DNA of 64,000 nucleotides from Dichotomocladium elegans (Eukaryota > Mucoromycota > Mucoromycetes > Mucorales > Lichtheimiaceae), in contig JAIXMN010000020.1 of NCBI GenBank assembly GCA_025716815.1, forward strand, positions 496,001 through 560,000, written 5' to 3'. This document shows positions 33,031-44,937 of the stretch, piece after piece. A program made the position numbers and the translations under genes. The notes under the pieces were generated by a model that saw only the letters and a program-made list of their open reading frames with translations, did not search any database and was not told where the DNA came from. Position 1 is the stretch's first letter. Every line of letters starts with the position of its first letter.

Positions 33031-33499
33031 GTCATACGTAGCAAAAAAAAAAAACACACAGGCACATACACACACGCACACACACGCACAAAAACGCACA
33101 CACACACACACACACGGAGAGAGAGAGAGAAAGGCGGGCGAGCGCTAGGATAAGCAAAAGAGAGGCTTCACACACACGAACAGTTTAAAGCCGATCCGCG
33201 GTGTTTTTTTTTCTGCATCAGAAACATGAGCCCGGCTTCTGGAGAATCAGCAATGAAACACGGATCTTAGCAGGCCATGTCTCAAATAGAGCAGCTTAGT
33301 CAATCAATGCCATGAGGAAGGGGTGGGGGACATGGGTTACATATCGCACCTGAAGGTAAAACCAGCCAGAATGTTTTCCTGCGCATCCACATAGATGGAA
33401 AGCGCTGCCCTGTAAGGCAACTGAACTGCCATTGGGACTCAAATATACCCGACTATCAGAGAAATCAATCTTCTCTTTACAAAAAGACAATAGAACATC
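33031..33499. repeat. Microsatellites (CA)n and (GA)n and unannotated spacer
   Basis: A CA-rich tract runs from about 33055 to 33113, followed by GA repeats to about 33130. The rest shows no gene. Transcription of the neighbouring minus-strand gene probably begins in or near this stretch. Confidence 0.7.
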
Positions 33500-33790
33500 C
33501 ATATGGAAGCTCCAAATTCAGCGATACCATCATGAAACCAAAGAGTAGGAGGAGGAACCCAGAGGCGGCAGCTCAAAGAAAGAGCGGAAGGGCGTCCAAG
33601 GACTCCTCTCTTCCATGACGCATCAAAGCAGGGTACGATTGGTCCATCTGCAAAGGAAAGTAGATGTTAGATTGTAACAAACAATTTAGCATCATAGTGA
33701 TCATACCCGGATGAGAACACGGAAGAGAGGGTCCGGTTTGGAGTGAGTGAAGAAGCGGATTTCTCGGCTGTCCAGTATTTATAGGAAATC
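33500..33790 (-). repeat. Repeat unit R3 (TATA box, exon, intron, exon)
   Basis: Minus-strand unit with a TATAAAT box at 33777-33783, the shared leader (CTGGACAGCCGAGAAATCC), an exon ending TCATCCGG, a 59-nt intron (33648-33706, GTATGATC...TTTGCAG) and a second exon starting ATGGACCAATCGTACCCTG with GTCATGGAAGAGAGGAG. The exon-1 ATG of R1/R2 is GTG here. In the second exon the frame DQSYPALMRHGREESLDALP stops soon after, while the frame DGPIVPCFDASWKRGVLGRP stays open longer. The second exon diverges from R1/R2 after the first 80 bp. Confidence 0.6.
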
Positions 33791-34289
33791 AACGGGAGTG
33801 ATTGACAAGACTGAAGCAACTTTGCGATGCTTCTTGTGTATCAACAATGAGCCCCAGGGGTTTGTTGCAGACACGTCTAGACGGGTTCTTTGATTTTTTC
33901 ATGGGTAAAAAGTGATTGTTGTCAACAGACGACATTTTCTCGATGATCACGATAAAAACGTTGCCTCAAGGGTAATCCAATCTATCAGAATGTGCCTTGC
34001 CAGTAACGAGATCTAGCACTAAAATTACGAAGATCTATACATGTAGCAAGAGAGTGTAGTGTGTGTTGTTGTTGTTGGATACGGGCTGCGTATTAAAACG
34101 GCTGCTGCATCAAACTTCTTGTCTTATACCAATGAACGTGTGTGCGATAATACACATACACTCCAGAAACAACTCACAGCGTGGCAAAGCTCTTTATCAC
34201 TAGCTTTATCTCTTCAATATATCCAGGGTCCAACCTAAACTCTCATGGTTCTATATAGAGGTAATGGTCTTTATATCTCAACCATAGGC
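33791..34289. other. Spacer between R3 and Tc1 copy C
   Basis: No gene is recognised. Its position and size resemble the R1-copy D spacer, but I see no extended similarity between the two spacers. Confidence 0.4.
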
Positions 34290-35720
34290 TTGTCACAGGT
34301 TGGGTCACAGTTTTTCCCGATTACGACATTTAACTAGATACCTTTAAGAATGAGAGATGAATCCTTCGAAATCGCTCAAATTTAAGCTATTGGATGCTTC
34401 ACTGATTCGGGTCATCAGTGCCTCACTTATCAAGAACCTATTACGTTTTATTTTGCTCTTCACAACCGACCAAAATTGTTCAATCGGGTTGAGTTCAGGT
34501 CAGTAGGATGCAAGATAAGCACATCAGTATCCTCAGCCTTATGGATAGGGGCATTATGCATTACCAGATAATGACCTTTCATATGCCCATACCTATCCAT
34601 TTCCTCCATGGTAGTCTTAAGAAAGCTGGGGTAGTGTCCAGCTACAGTTCCTTTGCTTGCAGCTATGGACTATCCTGCTTTTTTCTTTCTTTTTCTTTGG
34701 CTGGTGGTTGGGAGTCCCAAGCTACATTTGATGATCCCTGATGCTGAGATTGCTCCCACGATGGTGGTTGTCTTCGATATTGTGACCACTGCAGGAGTCC
34801 CTTCCTTGGACCATGCCATGCTGCGCTTCATGTTAAGATGGACTCCAGACCCATCAAGGAAAACACAGCTCTTTCTAAAGTCAATCTCAGTCATGCCCCA
34901 TCGGCGCTCTTGGATTTTTTCATCGCTTTTCCTGTCTACAGGCTGGAACCGAGCCTTCTTTAATGACAAGTTGCATCCATTTTTCATAAATCGATGGAGC
35001 GTCCTTTTCGATACCCTCAAATCTCTGGAGCAATTGCTCCACCAGTTTATCTACGACAATCGACGGATTCTCATCGACCCATTCCCAGATAGCACTCCTG
35101 TGTTCTTCGTTGAGAATACTTGAACGACCTCTGCCTTTACGTTTCTTAAAAATGCTTTCAGGGTCCTTTTCGTACTGTGATGCCCATCGCTGAGCTGACC
35201 AAACAGATTTCTAGCTGTTCGCAGCAGCCGATGCATGAAAGACCTTGTCAATCATCAGTCTGAAAAATCTGACCTTGTCTTGGTCAGTGTACGTTGTTTA
35301 ATTGCGCTTGATCCCCCGCTTCTTTCATCCGAATGTCTCTATCCTTTCGTTTGGGAATGTGCGTGACAGTAAGCTCAGAGTAGTCTTTGCAAGATATGCT
35401 ATGCAGATATTCTGTATGAGAACAAACGGATTGCAGAGAGGACATTTCTTCATCAACGACATGGCCTTGACCATTGTTAAAAAAAATAGATTGCTCATTT
35501 CAGATGTAAATGGGTATAAAGAATAGGATTCAAATGGCAAAATGCTGACTAATTTTTATGGAGATGGATTTGCCAAGCTTTTTTGAGCGACATCTTTCGC
35601 TGTGCATGCGACATTTGCTTTGTCAGTACGCGTAAAGATTTCTGGGCAAAACGCGACTTCTATTCTTGTGATCCTGCGGCTCCAGAACTGGCTGGATACG
35701 ACTCCAATTTTGGAAAACTT
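34290..35720 (-). mobile_element. Degenerate Tc1/IS630-like transposon, copy C
   Basis: Minus-strand copy with a longer surviving frame (34670-35020): LHRFMKNGCNLSLKKARFQP, then ERRWGMTEIDFRKSCVFLDG, then MAWSKEGTPAVVTISKTTTI. The first catalytic block reads FLDGSGVHLN, so the usual DES is DGS. N-terminal pieces appear at 35051-35250 and 35325-35480. Stops interrupt every segment, so it is a pseudogene. The 3' end (about 34290-34330) carries GGGTCACAGTTTTTCCCG, matching the ends of copies A and B. The 5' side has TATAAAGAA at 35515-35523 pointing outward and a 150-bp block with GATCCTGCGGCTCCAGAACTG. Confidence 0.85.
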
Positions 35721-36954
35721 TGTATGTTGGCCGGCTGGCTGCATGAACACTTAACGAGCGTGGGCTGCGCGGATTCAACTATAGTATTTTCTCCAAGCCT
35801 GAGAGAATGGTTTGTCAACAATGACGGGGGGCCGGGAAGGGGAGGGGCAGTCCCTGCGGTAGGTGTATTGGTTTATATATATATGCAAGGTGTTCTTTCC
35901 CTTCTTTATGGCGTCGGTTTTTCGTACGTGGTCTAAGCGCGTGATTGATGAAAGGTCATCGTCCATACCATATAACGGTATGATAGTTGTATAACACATA
36001 GGGATAAACAACTCCACCGACCTGAGATCATTCAACTTGCTGTTAATAATCTTAGGATGGCTTCTAAGACTCACTGAATTATCTTGTCATGCTGTCTCTT
36101 CCATTCATGATATACCTCATCGATAACTTTGTGTGTGGATGATCAAAGCCGATGTCTTCGGGTGAGGGTATATGCACAGATATGTGGCATTTCATGGGAT
36201 GGTGGGGAGAGATCCCAGCCAGAAGTACAAAAGGGATGGTTGGGACGGACGGTGAAACGGACCTGCCAACACACACAGATCTATTTTTATACGTAGAATA
36301 AATGATCTACAAATGCAATCGCCGCTCGAGGAAGTGAATCATATGGCCAAGAAGTAAGCCATGTTCTGTGTAACCCAACTGCCAGAAACTATATATACGT
36401 AGAAGGGCGGCTTCCGATACCCGTCACTCAGTAATAAGAAGGTAAAGTATGGGTTTTCTAGAAAAAAAAAGAGCCTGTTTATATCGGACTGGTGGGATGG
36501 AACTCATACGATGTTGTGAATAGCTTTATGGAACATAATGGTCGGGGAAATACGGGGAGAGGGTATACGCTCTATGTGGATGGCATACGTCTTTAAAACG
36601 ATGAGAGGAGAAATAACATGGAAGGGAGTAAGATGAAGGGGGGGAGAAATAAATCTATAGTACAAGATACAAAAGAATATATGCGTAAATACAAACAGAA
36701 GAGAAGGTGGCGTGTCTGTTTTTTTTTGCCGGCATAAAATACGAACGATTTGCGTAAATGGCGCCTAAATGGGTGAAAAAGGAGAAAAGCAAGCCTTTGG
36801 TGGAAGACTTTTGGTGACCTTCTTCTTCATCACCGATGTTCAATGTCGAGCGGTGTCTTGATAGTAAAAGGTGTAATGCATGGTTGCGTGTCTTGTTGTT
36901 ATGTGTTTATGCTGTGGTGTATAAATACCGGTTGCTCATGTTCCAGCGAGGTTT
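35721..36954. other. Intergenic stretch, no recognisable gene
   Basis: Short frames only. The right part is probably the 3' flank of the minus-strand Nrg-like gene. No repeat homology was noticed. Confidence 0.5.
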
Positions 36955-37739
36955 TTAACCGAAGGAGCTGACCACCTGAATCAGATCCGAGATGCTCTTT
37001 GCGGACGAGGAAACCTTCCGGTGATCAAAATAATGGTCTCTAGGGTTGCTGTTTCCAAGCAGAGCGTGGGGAGGTGGTAGTAAGGCGGTATTGCTTGTAG
37101 GTGGCGATGGGAAGGACGAAACGGATGAACCAGATGAGGACGAGACCGAGGAAGACCGACGGATACGAGGCTCCATCATCAGTCCACGAGGTTGCGGCAG
37201 AATCATGGATGGCAAGTAGTACGGACTGCTACGCAACCGATGATGGGTGTAGCTCGAACTTTCGACGGATTGTCCGGCAATGGATGACATGGTCGGTATT
37301 GTTGAATGACCATAGTGATAAGGCTGGTGGTTGGGGTAGTACAACGTAGACGCTGAAGAGGCTGACTCCATTGCCCTACGGTGTTGCTGGTGGCGACGGG
37401 ACTTGGGCGACATGTGCGTACGATAATGCTGCATCATGTTGTCCTGACGGGAAAACCGGGATGGACAGCCCGGATAGAGGCACTGGAAGTTCTTCTCGCC
37501 GGTATGGATGCGGTGGTGGCGAGCTAGATGTCCACTATACGACAAAAGGGGTTATCACACATGTAAGGTCGAGTAAAAGAATGAAGAAGGGTTTACCTAG
37601 TGGTGAAGCTCTTGTGGCATCCGTGCTCCGTGCAATGGTATCGACGCTTCACCATTGGCGTTTTGACGGGTGGCGGCTGGTCGTTTAGGAGACTGATTTG
37701 TCTTCCAGAAGAATCTTTGATGGATAGAGAGGAGTCCAT
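36955..37739 (-). CDS. C2H2 zinc-finger transcription factor, Nrg1/Nrg2-like
   Basis: Two exons, 37597-37739 and 36955-37534, giving 240 residues. The intron splits the first finger. Two tandem C2H2 fingers are complete: YHCTEHGCHKSFTTSGHLAR ending in HHRIH, the linker TGEKNF, then QCLYPGCPSRFSRQDNMMQH ending in HYRTH. The words TTSGHLARH.RIHTGEKN and FSR.DN..QHYRTH are characteristic of the fungal Nrg family of glucose- and stress-linked repressors. The rest is Ser/Pro/Tyr-rich and low complexity. The ATG at 37737-37739 is the first in-frame one; the longer frame to 37820 begins with TTG. Target genes cannot be read from the sequence. Confidence 0.85.
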
Positions 37740-40700
37740 ATTGTAATTGACTGTTGTAAGCGGTGAGCTGCGAATGATGTGGTTGCGAAGACTAAGGGAG
37801 GGGGATGAAAGAAAATGCAAGGAATTCGGGCGGGTTTATATAAAGGCAGAAAGCAAGATCCACGCAAAGACGAATAAGGAAAGAGGCGATGTCGTCGGCT
37901 TTTGTGTAGCCGAGAGTTTATTTTCTCCCTGTTGGACATCGGCAGTTTAGAAGCGCACTGATGCGAAACAGGCACAAATAAAGCAGGGGCTAAAGAATGG
38001 GGAAGATAAAAACGTGGTTGCATCCGCTACGCCGATGAAAGATGAGGGGGCAGACGACAAAAACGTGGTTTTCTGGTTTAGAAAAAGAAAAAAAACGTGG
38101 ACGATGGCGTGCATACAATAAGGATCTCCCCCCCTCCTCAGGGTTGTACCCTTTTTTCCGATCTCCGAAGCACCTAAAAAAAGACTTCGACTTTGGCTAG
38201 CCTTCAACAGAAAAAAAAGGGGGGACATCGCAGAGAAGCTCAGTACAGCTAATCCCATAATCCTTGTATTATGTCTGTGCACCTCATATTTTCTCATATA
38301 AAAATAGCGACCAGACTCAATGGCACGAAAACAAACAAAAAAGAGGTTGAAAGGCGCACATCAGTCACAGCTATTATGTATTTCCAGGTTACCGTCAATT
38401 AGATACAGCGTGAAATCACCATGAGGACAAGAATAGAAAGTGTAGCCGTGCATTCGAACGTATAAGTCCATACCCCTTTCTACATACAAATGGATAGATA
38501 TAGCATAAAATCCTTTGCAAACAATTAGCAGTTAAGCTTTCCGTATGTTCCTTTTCTATACGATAGAGATATATTTCCAATCGCAATGAATAAGAACGCA
38601 AAATGAAAGGGTATACTATGTAGGTCTAGACTTTAAAATTTTCTGTTAATCCAATAATATGCACTTCTCCTAAGGTTACTTCGTCCACGGCCGGGTAACT
38701 GGTTATCAGGCCATAGTTGAATAGTGAAAAAGATCGACAACCCAGTCATACCAAACTCCGCAGTTTGATGGAAGTAAAGAAAGTTGACAGGATTTTTTAA
38801 AAGAAACGGGAAGGGAGGTGATACAGACCCGATACCTGGAAAGCGTAGAGGGAACGCCCAGGCCATTTTAATGCCACTTTCTTTCTCCCGGCTTCTTTTG
38901 TGTCTTAGGCGTTGTCGAGCCAGGGGGTATTGTTCAATTAGGCTGTTTTTATATATAATGCTTGAGCAGTCTTACCTTGTAAATATAAACAAGCATCGGA
39001 CAAACGGACTAGCGTGGCTCATGACGTCTTACTTGTACTATGCTCCAGGTACAACATTGATATTTATTAAAAAGTTACAGAATGGCTAAGCGTCGTTTGC
39101 GCTCATGTTCACGGCCACTGATGCCATACAAGGCAAGCGTAATGCCTAACCCGAATAAACATGATCCCATATTATCTCTCGGTTCACTGTCCGCTTATGT
39201 CCTTGGGGGGAGGTGTCCACAAAGTGTTATACACACATCCATCCTTCGGGATCGTCCTCAATTTGACTTCTGATTGTATTGCGACTATCACAAATCGCAA
39301 CAGAAGAGAAATGGGGTTTCCATTGCATAAGCGTATAGATGATCGCTCGTTATTCTATTTTAAGGAAATATGTGATACTGCAGATAAGATGAAATGTTTT
39401 AGGACAAGTGCTCATTGTTTCTGGTTTTACTGCGGGGATACGTGTGTGTATGCCATAGATACTCATTTCTTCCATGGGCCTTGTCCATGTGCTCGTATTT
39501 ACTCCTGACATCCATATCGTTGCCATGTGGCGTCCATTAGAGAGATTCTACTCAGGGTGTAGGAGATTCTTGTATTTCCAAACCTACAGGTTTTCTCCCT
39601 GACTCTCGGGTCCTTGCTGACTCCTTGCATGAAACGAATATTGCTTGGTTATGCCGCACATTCTGGCTCTCCCTTTTTCAATCGCGCAAAAGGCAAAGTT
39701 CTCTTTAACGTACAGGGAGCTACGTAACCAGTTCTGAGAGATGGTCAAGAAAGTGTCTTTTCACGAGATTTTCCATACCCGTGTTCAGACCCAGTGCTTT
39801 CATACATAGCGCCATTGCAAGGCAGAAATAAGTATACCGTGTTGCATTAGAGCTGGGCATAGCCAAAATTCAGTGGTCGTAACAACGAACCCCGCCTCCC
39901 CCCCCCGAAGACAGAAGTTCCACGTCGCCTCTCGGGGTTTTTGCTATATTGAGCACCGAACCTATTGCATAAAAATAGATCATATTCGCGCTATCCTTCT
40001 ACTCGTTCTCTCCTTAAAAAAGTACATGGTTCAAAGAGTACTGTACGAAAGCCATACTTACCTCAAAAGGCAATTGATATGGGTGGCTCGACCCTGAAAA
40101 GGCGGGCCTGTATGTATCGATCAAGCCTTAACCTTGTTGCCTTATTCACAGAATCCATCATTCTCTATCCTCTTTGTCTCTTCATCGTATCAATATAATT
40201 CCATTGCGATGTATCTGATGTTCTGGTGTGAACAGCAAAATGCTTCACACAATCACTTGACATTCGCTACAAGCAGACGTAGCAACTCTTTTTATATATA
40301 TGAGCTTTCCCCGTTCTGTGCATCTAAGACAGAATTTCCTTTGGTTTAGCAGTGACAATGTAAAGTGCGCAACCTATCTTACCCTTCCATCGATTTCTAG
40401 TAACTGCTATCGCTATCTAAGAGCACATGAACATCCAAGTGCCACGATAGTGTCTTTTCATCTTACGTTACTTGGCTTATGAATCGTCACCACTATGCAT
40501 ATCTGTGCTGCTACAGGGAAAGAAAAAAAAAGGAGATTGGCGCTTTTTTAGAGAATATCAAGATATGGGTCATAGAGAGACGAAATTACCCTTGACAAAA
40601 CACATACTCATGGCGACATAATACTGTTTACCTCAGCTGAATATGGGTTGGTGGAGCTAATAGTAAACAAAAATCGAGGCGATCCACAGAACATTAAGAA

Positions 40701-41719
40701 AGCGGAAGAGAGCAGGTGGAAAAACAATTTAGTACTTATGTCCACAGCAAAATGAAATGCAACCTTTTTTGACATTCTTGAAGTTTCAGGTCCTTCGCCC
40801 ACTCAGTGCCAAAGACTATGCTGATGGGGCACTTGGGGAAATCTACAACTTGATGAATAAACGAAGTATCTATTACCAGATAATAGCATTTCATCTTTTA
40901 TACTGAAGATGTTTATGCATCTAACGATAAACAGCTCTTTTTCATGTATATTCCTTCGCTAAACCGATGAATTTGCATACGTAAAACCTTTAGAGAACTG
41001 CATCGGATGGAGGTTGTCAATTATGCTCACATGTAGGATCTCTTTGTACTCACAATTTGGTGTAAGAGGTTCCTTCAATTTCAAAAGCGAACGACACCGC
41101 TGCGTATTGGCTTCTCACACTTTGTTCTGCTCTATCTGTATCATTATGGGATAGCTGCCATGTTTGTATATAACTTCCGAGATAAGATTAGAATAAATCA
41201 ATCACACCTCTACTATAAGCGAAGCGGCTCACGGGGCGATGAAGGATTACCTTCATTCAGTCTCACTTAGTTTAACCCGTCGTATAGTGTCATGGGGATA
41301 TCAAATGATGTATATGTGTGTGAATAAAGGAGTTTGGCTGCGGACGACTTATTCAATAAAGGACTCTATGACGACGAATGTAGATGGGATTGAGGCGTCA
41401 TAACCTTTGCATTTTATATCTTCCCAATCGCAAACTGCTGGAAATCATAATGGTTGGGATCCTTCATCAAAAAGGATGCTCCCTCCACGACAAAAACGTT
41501 GAACCTGACAGTGGTTATGCAACTTGGGTATTTTATGATACGATCCATTATTATGTAGCTACACTTACGATTGAAAGAGCTCTTGAACCGAACGTACCAC
41601 TAGGTAAGTCATGCAGGAATAAATAATAGAGTTTAGCATTTCAAAAGTCACTGATGCCAAACAAGAGCAGCTGCATATACTTGAAATGTGATACCACTCA
41701 GAAAGCTACGCAAATTCTT
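37740..41719. other. Gene-poor region, no recognisable gene
   Basis: About 4 kb with no supportable coding sequence. Near the left end it holds the promoter of the Nrg-like gene. A short word near 40850-40910 (TATTACCAGATAATAGCATTTCAT) matches Tc1 copies A and C, so a further tiny relic is likely. Otherwise it is AT-rich sequence with scattered stops. Confidence 0.5.
40840..40915 (-). mobile_element. Possible Tc1-like scrap, copy F
   Basis: Roughly 50-75 bp resembling a stretch near the catalytic core of copies A (about 2445-2500) and C (about 34530-34590), centred on ATTACCAGATAATAG. Too short for certainty. Confidence 0.3.
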
Positions 41720-42305
41720 ATAGAATCGATTTCTCCACAAAGATGAATAGGGCCATGTCGTTGATAAGCATGCTTGCTCTGAACCCTTGCATTTTATCCT
41801 TGATAAGGAGAACATACTCTTTTCGCTCCCACGGGATGCCTGTGCAGAACTGTCTTGCAACGACAAGTGCGTGGTTCGTACCACGTATGTCCCCAATGCA
41901 AAAGGATACATACATTCTGATGAAGAAGTTAGTTCTGCGCCAGCTACATACGAAACTTATATTCACTGATCCAAAGCAAGTTTCTGATTTTTCAAGCTAA
42001 TATTTGCGAAGATTTCGGAGAGTTTCATCAGCTGCTGTAGAACAGCGAAAAATACGGTACGAGTCCTTTCAGCACAGCGATGGGCGTTGCAGGATGAAAA
42101 CGCGCTTGAACAATATGAGTTCTTAATGATCTTTATCTTGATGAGGAGCCATCTATTTTCAATTGATGCGAGGAGCTTAAAGTATTCAAAATGATGCTCC
42201 GTCGACAAATGAAAAAAAAAAAAAACCAACGCAACCTGCCATTGAACAGGGCCTTGATTTCAGACTGCAGACAGGTATAGCAATACCAAAATCAAAAAGC
42301 GCATG
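41720..42305 (+). mobile_element. Tc1-like remnant, copy E (N-terminal half)
   Basis: Plus-strand similarity to copy B begins with GGCCATGTCGTTGATAAGC and continues through CAAAAGGATACATACATTCTGATGAA, TTTCTGATTTTTCAA, CAGCGATGGGCGTTGCAGGATG and CGTCGACAAATGAAAA. This follows the order of the N-terminal half of the transposase. Frames are shattered. The catalytic half is missing. Confidence 0.7.
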
Positions 42306-43292
42306 ACGAGGTGACCGATAGCGACCTTAGAAAACACGGTATGATTCATGAAAGAGTACCCTGCTGCAATTCCAATTACCAGAAGACAAGTGTGAAAATA
42401 ACTATTACAATCTTCACGCGAGAATGAGAGCCTTTTTACGTTCAGGATGGTACCTAAACCAACATCCTATCGACGAGCTAGGAATTCCAACCTCATTTGC
42501 CATGGCCTTCCACAGCCTATTACGTAGGTGGAAAGGATTAAGATAGTAATGGTAACCCAACATTTTCTCAAATCAAATCTACATGTACAGCAGGCGTGGC
42601 AGAGGGCGCGCTCCTCGATATCGATTTGTGCAACTAGGAAGATGACAACTTGTTTAAACGTGCTCCATATCATCAGGGACTTCGCATTGATGGCCTGGTA
42701 CCAGAATGATTTTGGTGAGCACCTGTTGGATCCGTTTACCAAGAAGAGCAAGAGAGTGAAGATTTCCGTGCGGGTTATGGTCGGCATATGCCTATATAGA
42801 TAGCTATCTTCGTGGTGAAGTTAAAGAGTGCTGTGACTAAACAGGGTCAATGTTCTTGTAACATTGTCTAACGAATATCTACGGTACCCTTCCATCTTTC
42901 TTTGCCCCCCCATCTATGCATGCAACAACTATTTTATCTTGTATGTGCCATAATAATACCTTTACACAGCGCATTTCCTGTAACTCACAAAACGGCCGTC
43001 GTTCGCGGAAAAGTCTTTGCTAGCACCGGTGCATGTGTTAATTATGGTCCAACGCTTTCCCGATACTTATTTCTGCCAATTCGAAGAAAGTGGTCTTCGC
43101 GCAGCGCAGTCTTTGCATGACCTTTTAATTATCACCGCTTGGGATCGCCAACAACCGCGCCCCCCCCCACTCTCCGGTTCTTTTTTTATTATTATTCGAA
43201 GGGAGTTTTATTTTAGTTCTTTCCTATTTTGCTAAAGACCGACTCTTTTTTTTCTTTTTCCTCCATCCCCACTCCTCACATCTACTTCAGCA
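42306..43292. other. Intergenic stretch upstream of the Rab5 gene
   Basis: No gene is recognised. The right end is pyrimidine-rich (T and C runs, 43180-43280) just before the Rab5 start codon, as is common for a fungal promoter or leader. Confidence 0.4.
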
Positions 43293-44656
43293 ATGGCAGC
43301 TAGACAGACTCCTTCCCAAGGGAAAACTTACCAATTCAAATTGGTACTCTTGGGTAAATGAATGACTAGAAAATCCCCCTACCCCCGCTGTTACCATATT
43401 CGACTCGGGCTTACGCTCCTATTCACGCTTCCTTGCTTTATACATTCGTAAAAAAAAAACCACGCAGGCGAATCAGCAGTAGGCAAATCAAGGTGAACTT
43501 TAGTTCTACTTGCTACAAAAGATGAATTGCTATTGAGCTTCTAACATAAAAACGGGCCGTATTTAGCTTGGTAATGCGCTTTGTCAAGGACCACTTTGAT
43601 GAATATAGAGAAAGCACTATTGGAGGTATGCGAATGCCATGGGCAGAGAAGGTTTATTGCTTTCTCTCTCTCTTTCTCTTCTTTTACTTTAGCGTTCCTA
43701 TTTATGAGCCATATCTACTTTCTTATTTTTTCCTTCTTTATATATAGCGGCTTTCTTAGCCCAGACGATTTCGTTGGATGATGATACGACAGTGAAGTTC
43801 GAAATTTGGTAGGCTATCTTTTTTTTTATCGCGGGTTGATTGATAGGCATGCGAGACGATTGATATCCGTTTTCTCTCTCTATAAGGGATACGGCCGGCC
43901 AAGAACGATATAAGGTGTGTACTCTGTATCTGGGAATGGCTGATAAGGACGACCTGATAGTAACAAACGAATTAGAGTTTGGCGCCGATGTATTATCGCA
44001 ATGCTAATTGTGCGGTAGTCGTGTATGATATCACCCAGGCTGTAAGGACCCCCCATCCCATTATATACATCTGTTACCCTGGAGCAAAAGAAGAAAAAAC
44101 TTGGGAATTGACGTGTTTTCTTTCCAATGTATAGTCCTCCTTGGAAAAGGCTAAAGCGTGGGTGAATGAATTACAACGCCAAGCAGACCCGAACATCGTC
44201 ATTGCGCTCGCAGGAAATAAATGTGATTTGGAAGCGAGACGTGCTGTTGATGTACAGGTAATGAGCGACAGCATCCAAAGTGGTCTAGGGTGATAGACGA
44301 ACATAATGCCTATACGCATATGGACGGAGCGTGTGTGTGTGTATGCGAAGAGCGAGGAAGAGTGGCTGATTATTCTTATACAGACTGCGCAAGAGTATGC
44401 TGACGAGCTCGGCCTCCTCTTTTTCGAAACTTCAGCAAAAACAGCCCATAACGTAAACGAACTTTTCACAGCGATAGGTAAATTTGAGAAAAAAAAGACC
44501 ATAGGCTTCATGAGGTTATAATATGCTATAATAGCGAGACGTATGCCGCTCGAGCAACTGGCGGACAGCAGCCGTGGAAGAAATCGAGGATTGAATGCGC
44601 GCGGTGGTGGGGTTGACCTGAACGGCCCAAGCAACACGAGTGGTTGTGCTTGTTAG
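43293..44656 (+). CDS. Rab5-family GTPase (Ypt5/Vps21-like)
   Basis: Nine exons: 43293-43353, 43468-43492 (25 nt), 43567-43625, 43748-43808, 43887-43914 (28 nt), 43976-44041, 44135-44257, 44384-44477 and 44535-44656, giving 212 residues. All GTPase motifs are present: P-loop GESAVGKS, switch region [17 protein letters not shown] (Rab5-specific), [25 protein letters not shown] and ETSAKT. The C-terminus ends CAC for double geranylgeranylation. STIGAAFLAQT and [15 protein letters not shown] are strong Rab5 signatures. It controls fusion of early endosomes and vacuolar sorting. Two micro-exons split the P-loop and the DTAGQE region. Phases agree at all junctions. Confidence 0.92.
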
Positions 44657-44937
44657 TAGTACCACCCGATCTGCTGTACCTCGCCCATACCCAATTAACA
44701 TTTTTAATTGCCTAGGTTAAATTTCGATTCACCCCCCACCCTCTGCCTCATATATCCGGTCGCGTTAAATCACTCCCTTTCCCCCTCCCCCCCTCTTTTC
44801 TTCTTCTTCCCTTTGAAACATACGAATGTATGCTCTTTAAAATCTCACCCATATAAATGATGATCCCGCATGTGATTCTTTCTTTATTCCGTGTTGTATA
44901 AACCACATGCGTACAGTGACACACATGATTTCGTCAG
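44657..44937. other. Convergent 3' region
   Basis: 3' flanks of Rab5 (+) and the arrestin-like gene (-). A CT-rich run lies near 44777-44812. Confidence 0.4.

Noticed and set aside
2230..35720. Clean terminal inverted repeats for the Tc1-like copies
   Set aside because: A TCACAGTT word is shared at the transposase 3' ends, but I found no matching inverted copy at the 5' ends, so element borders stay approximate.
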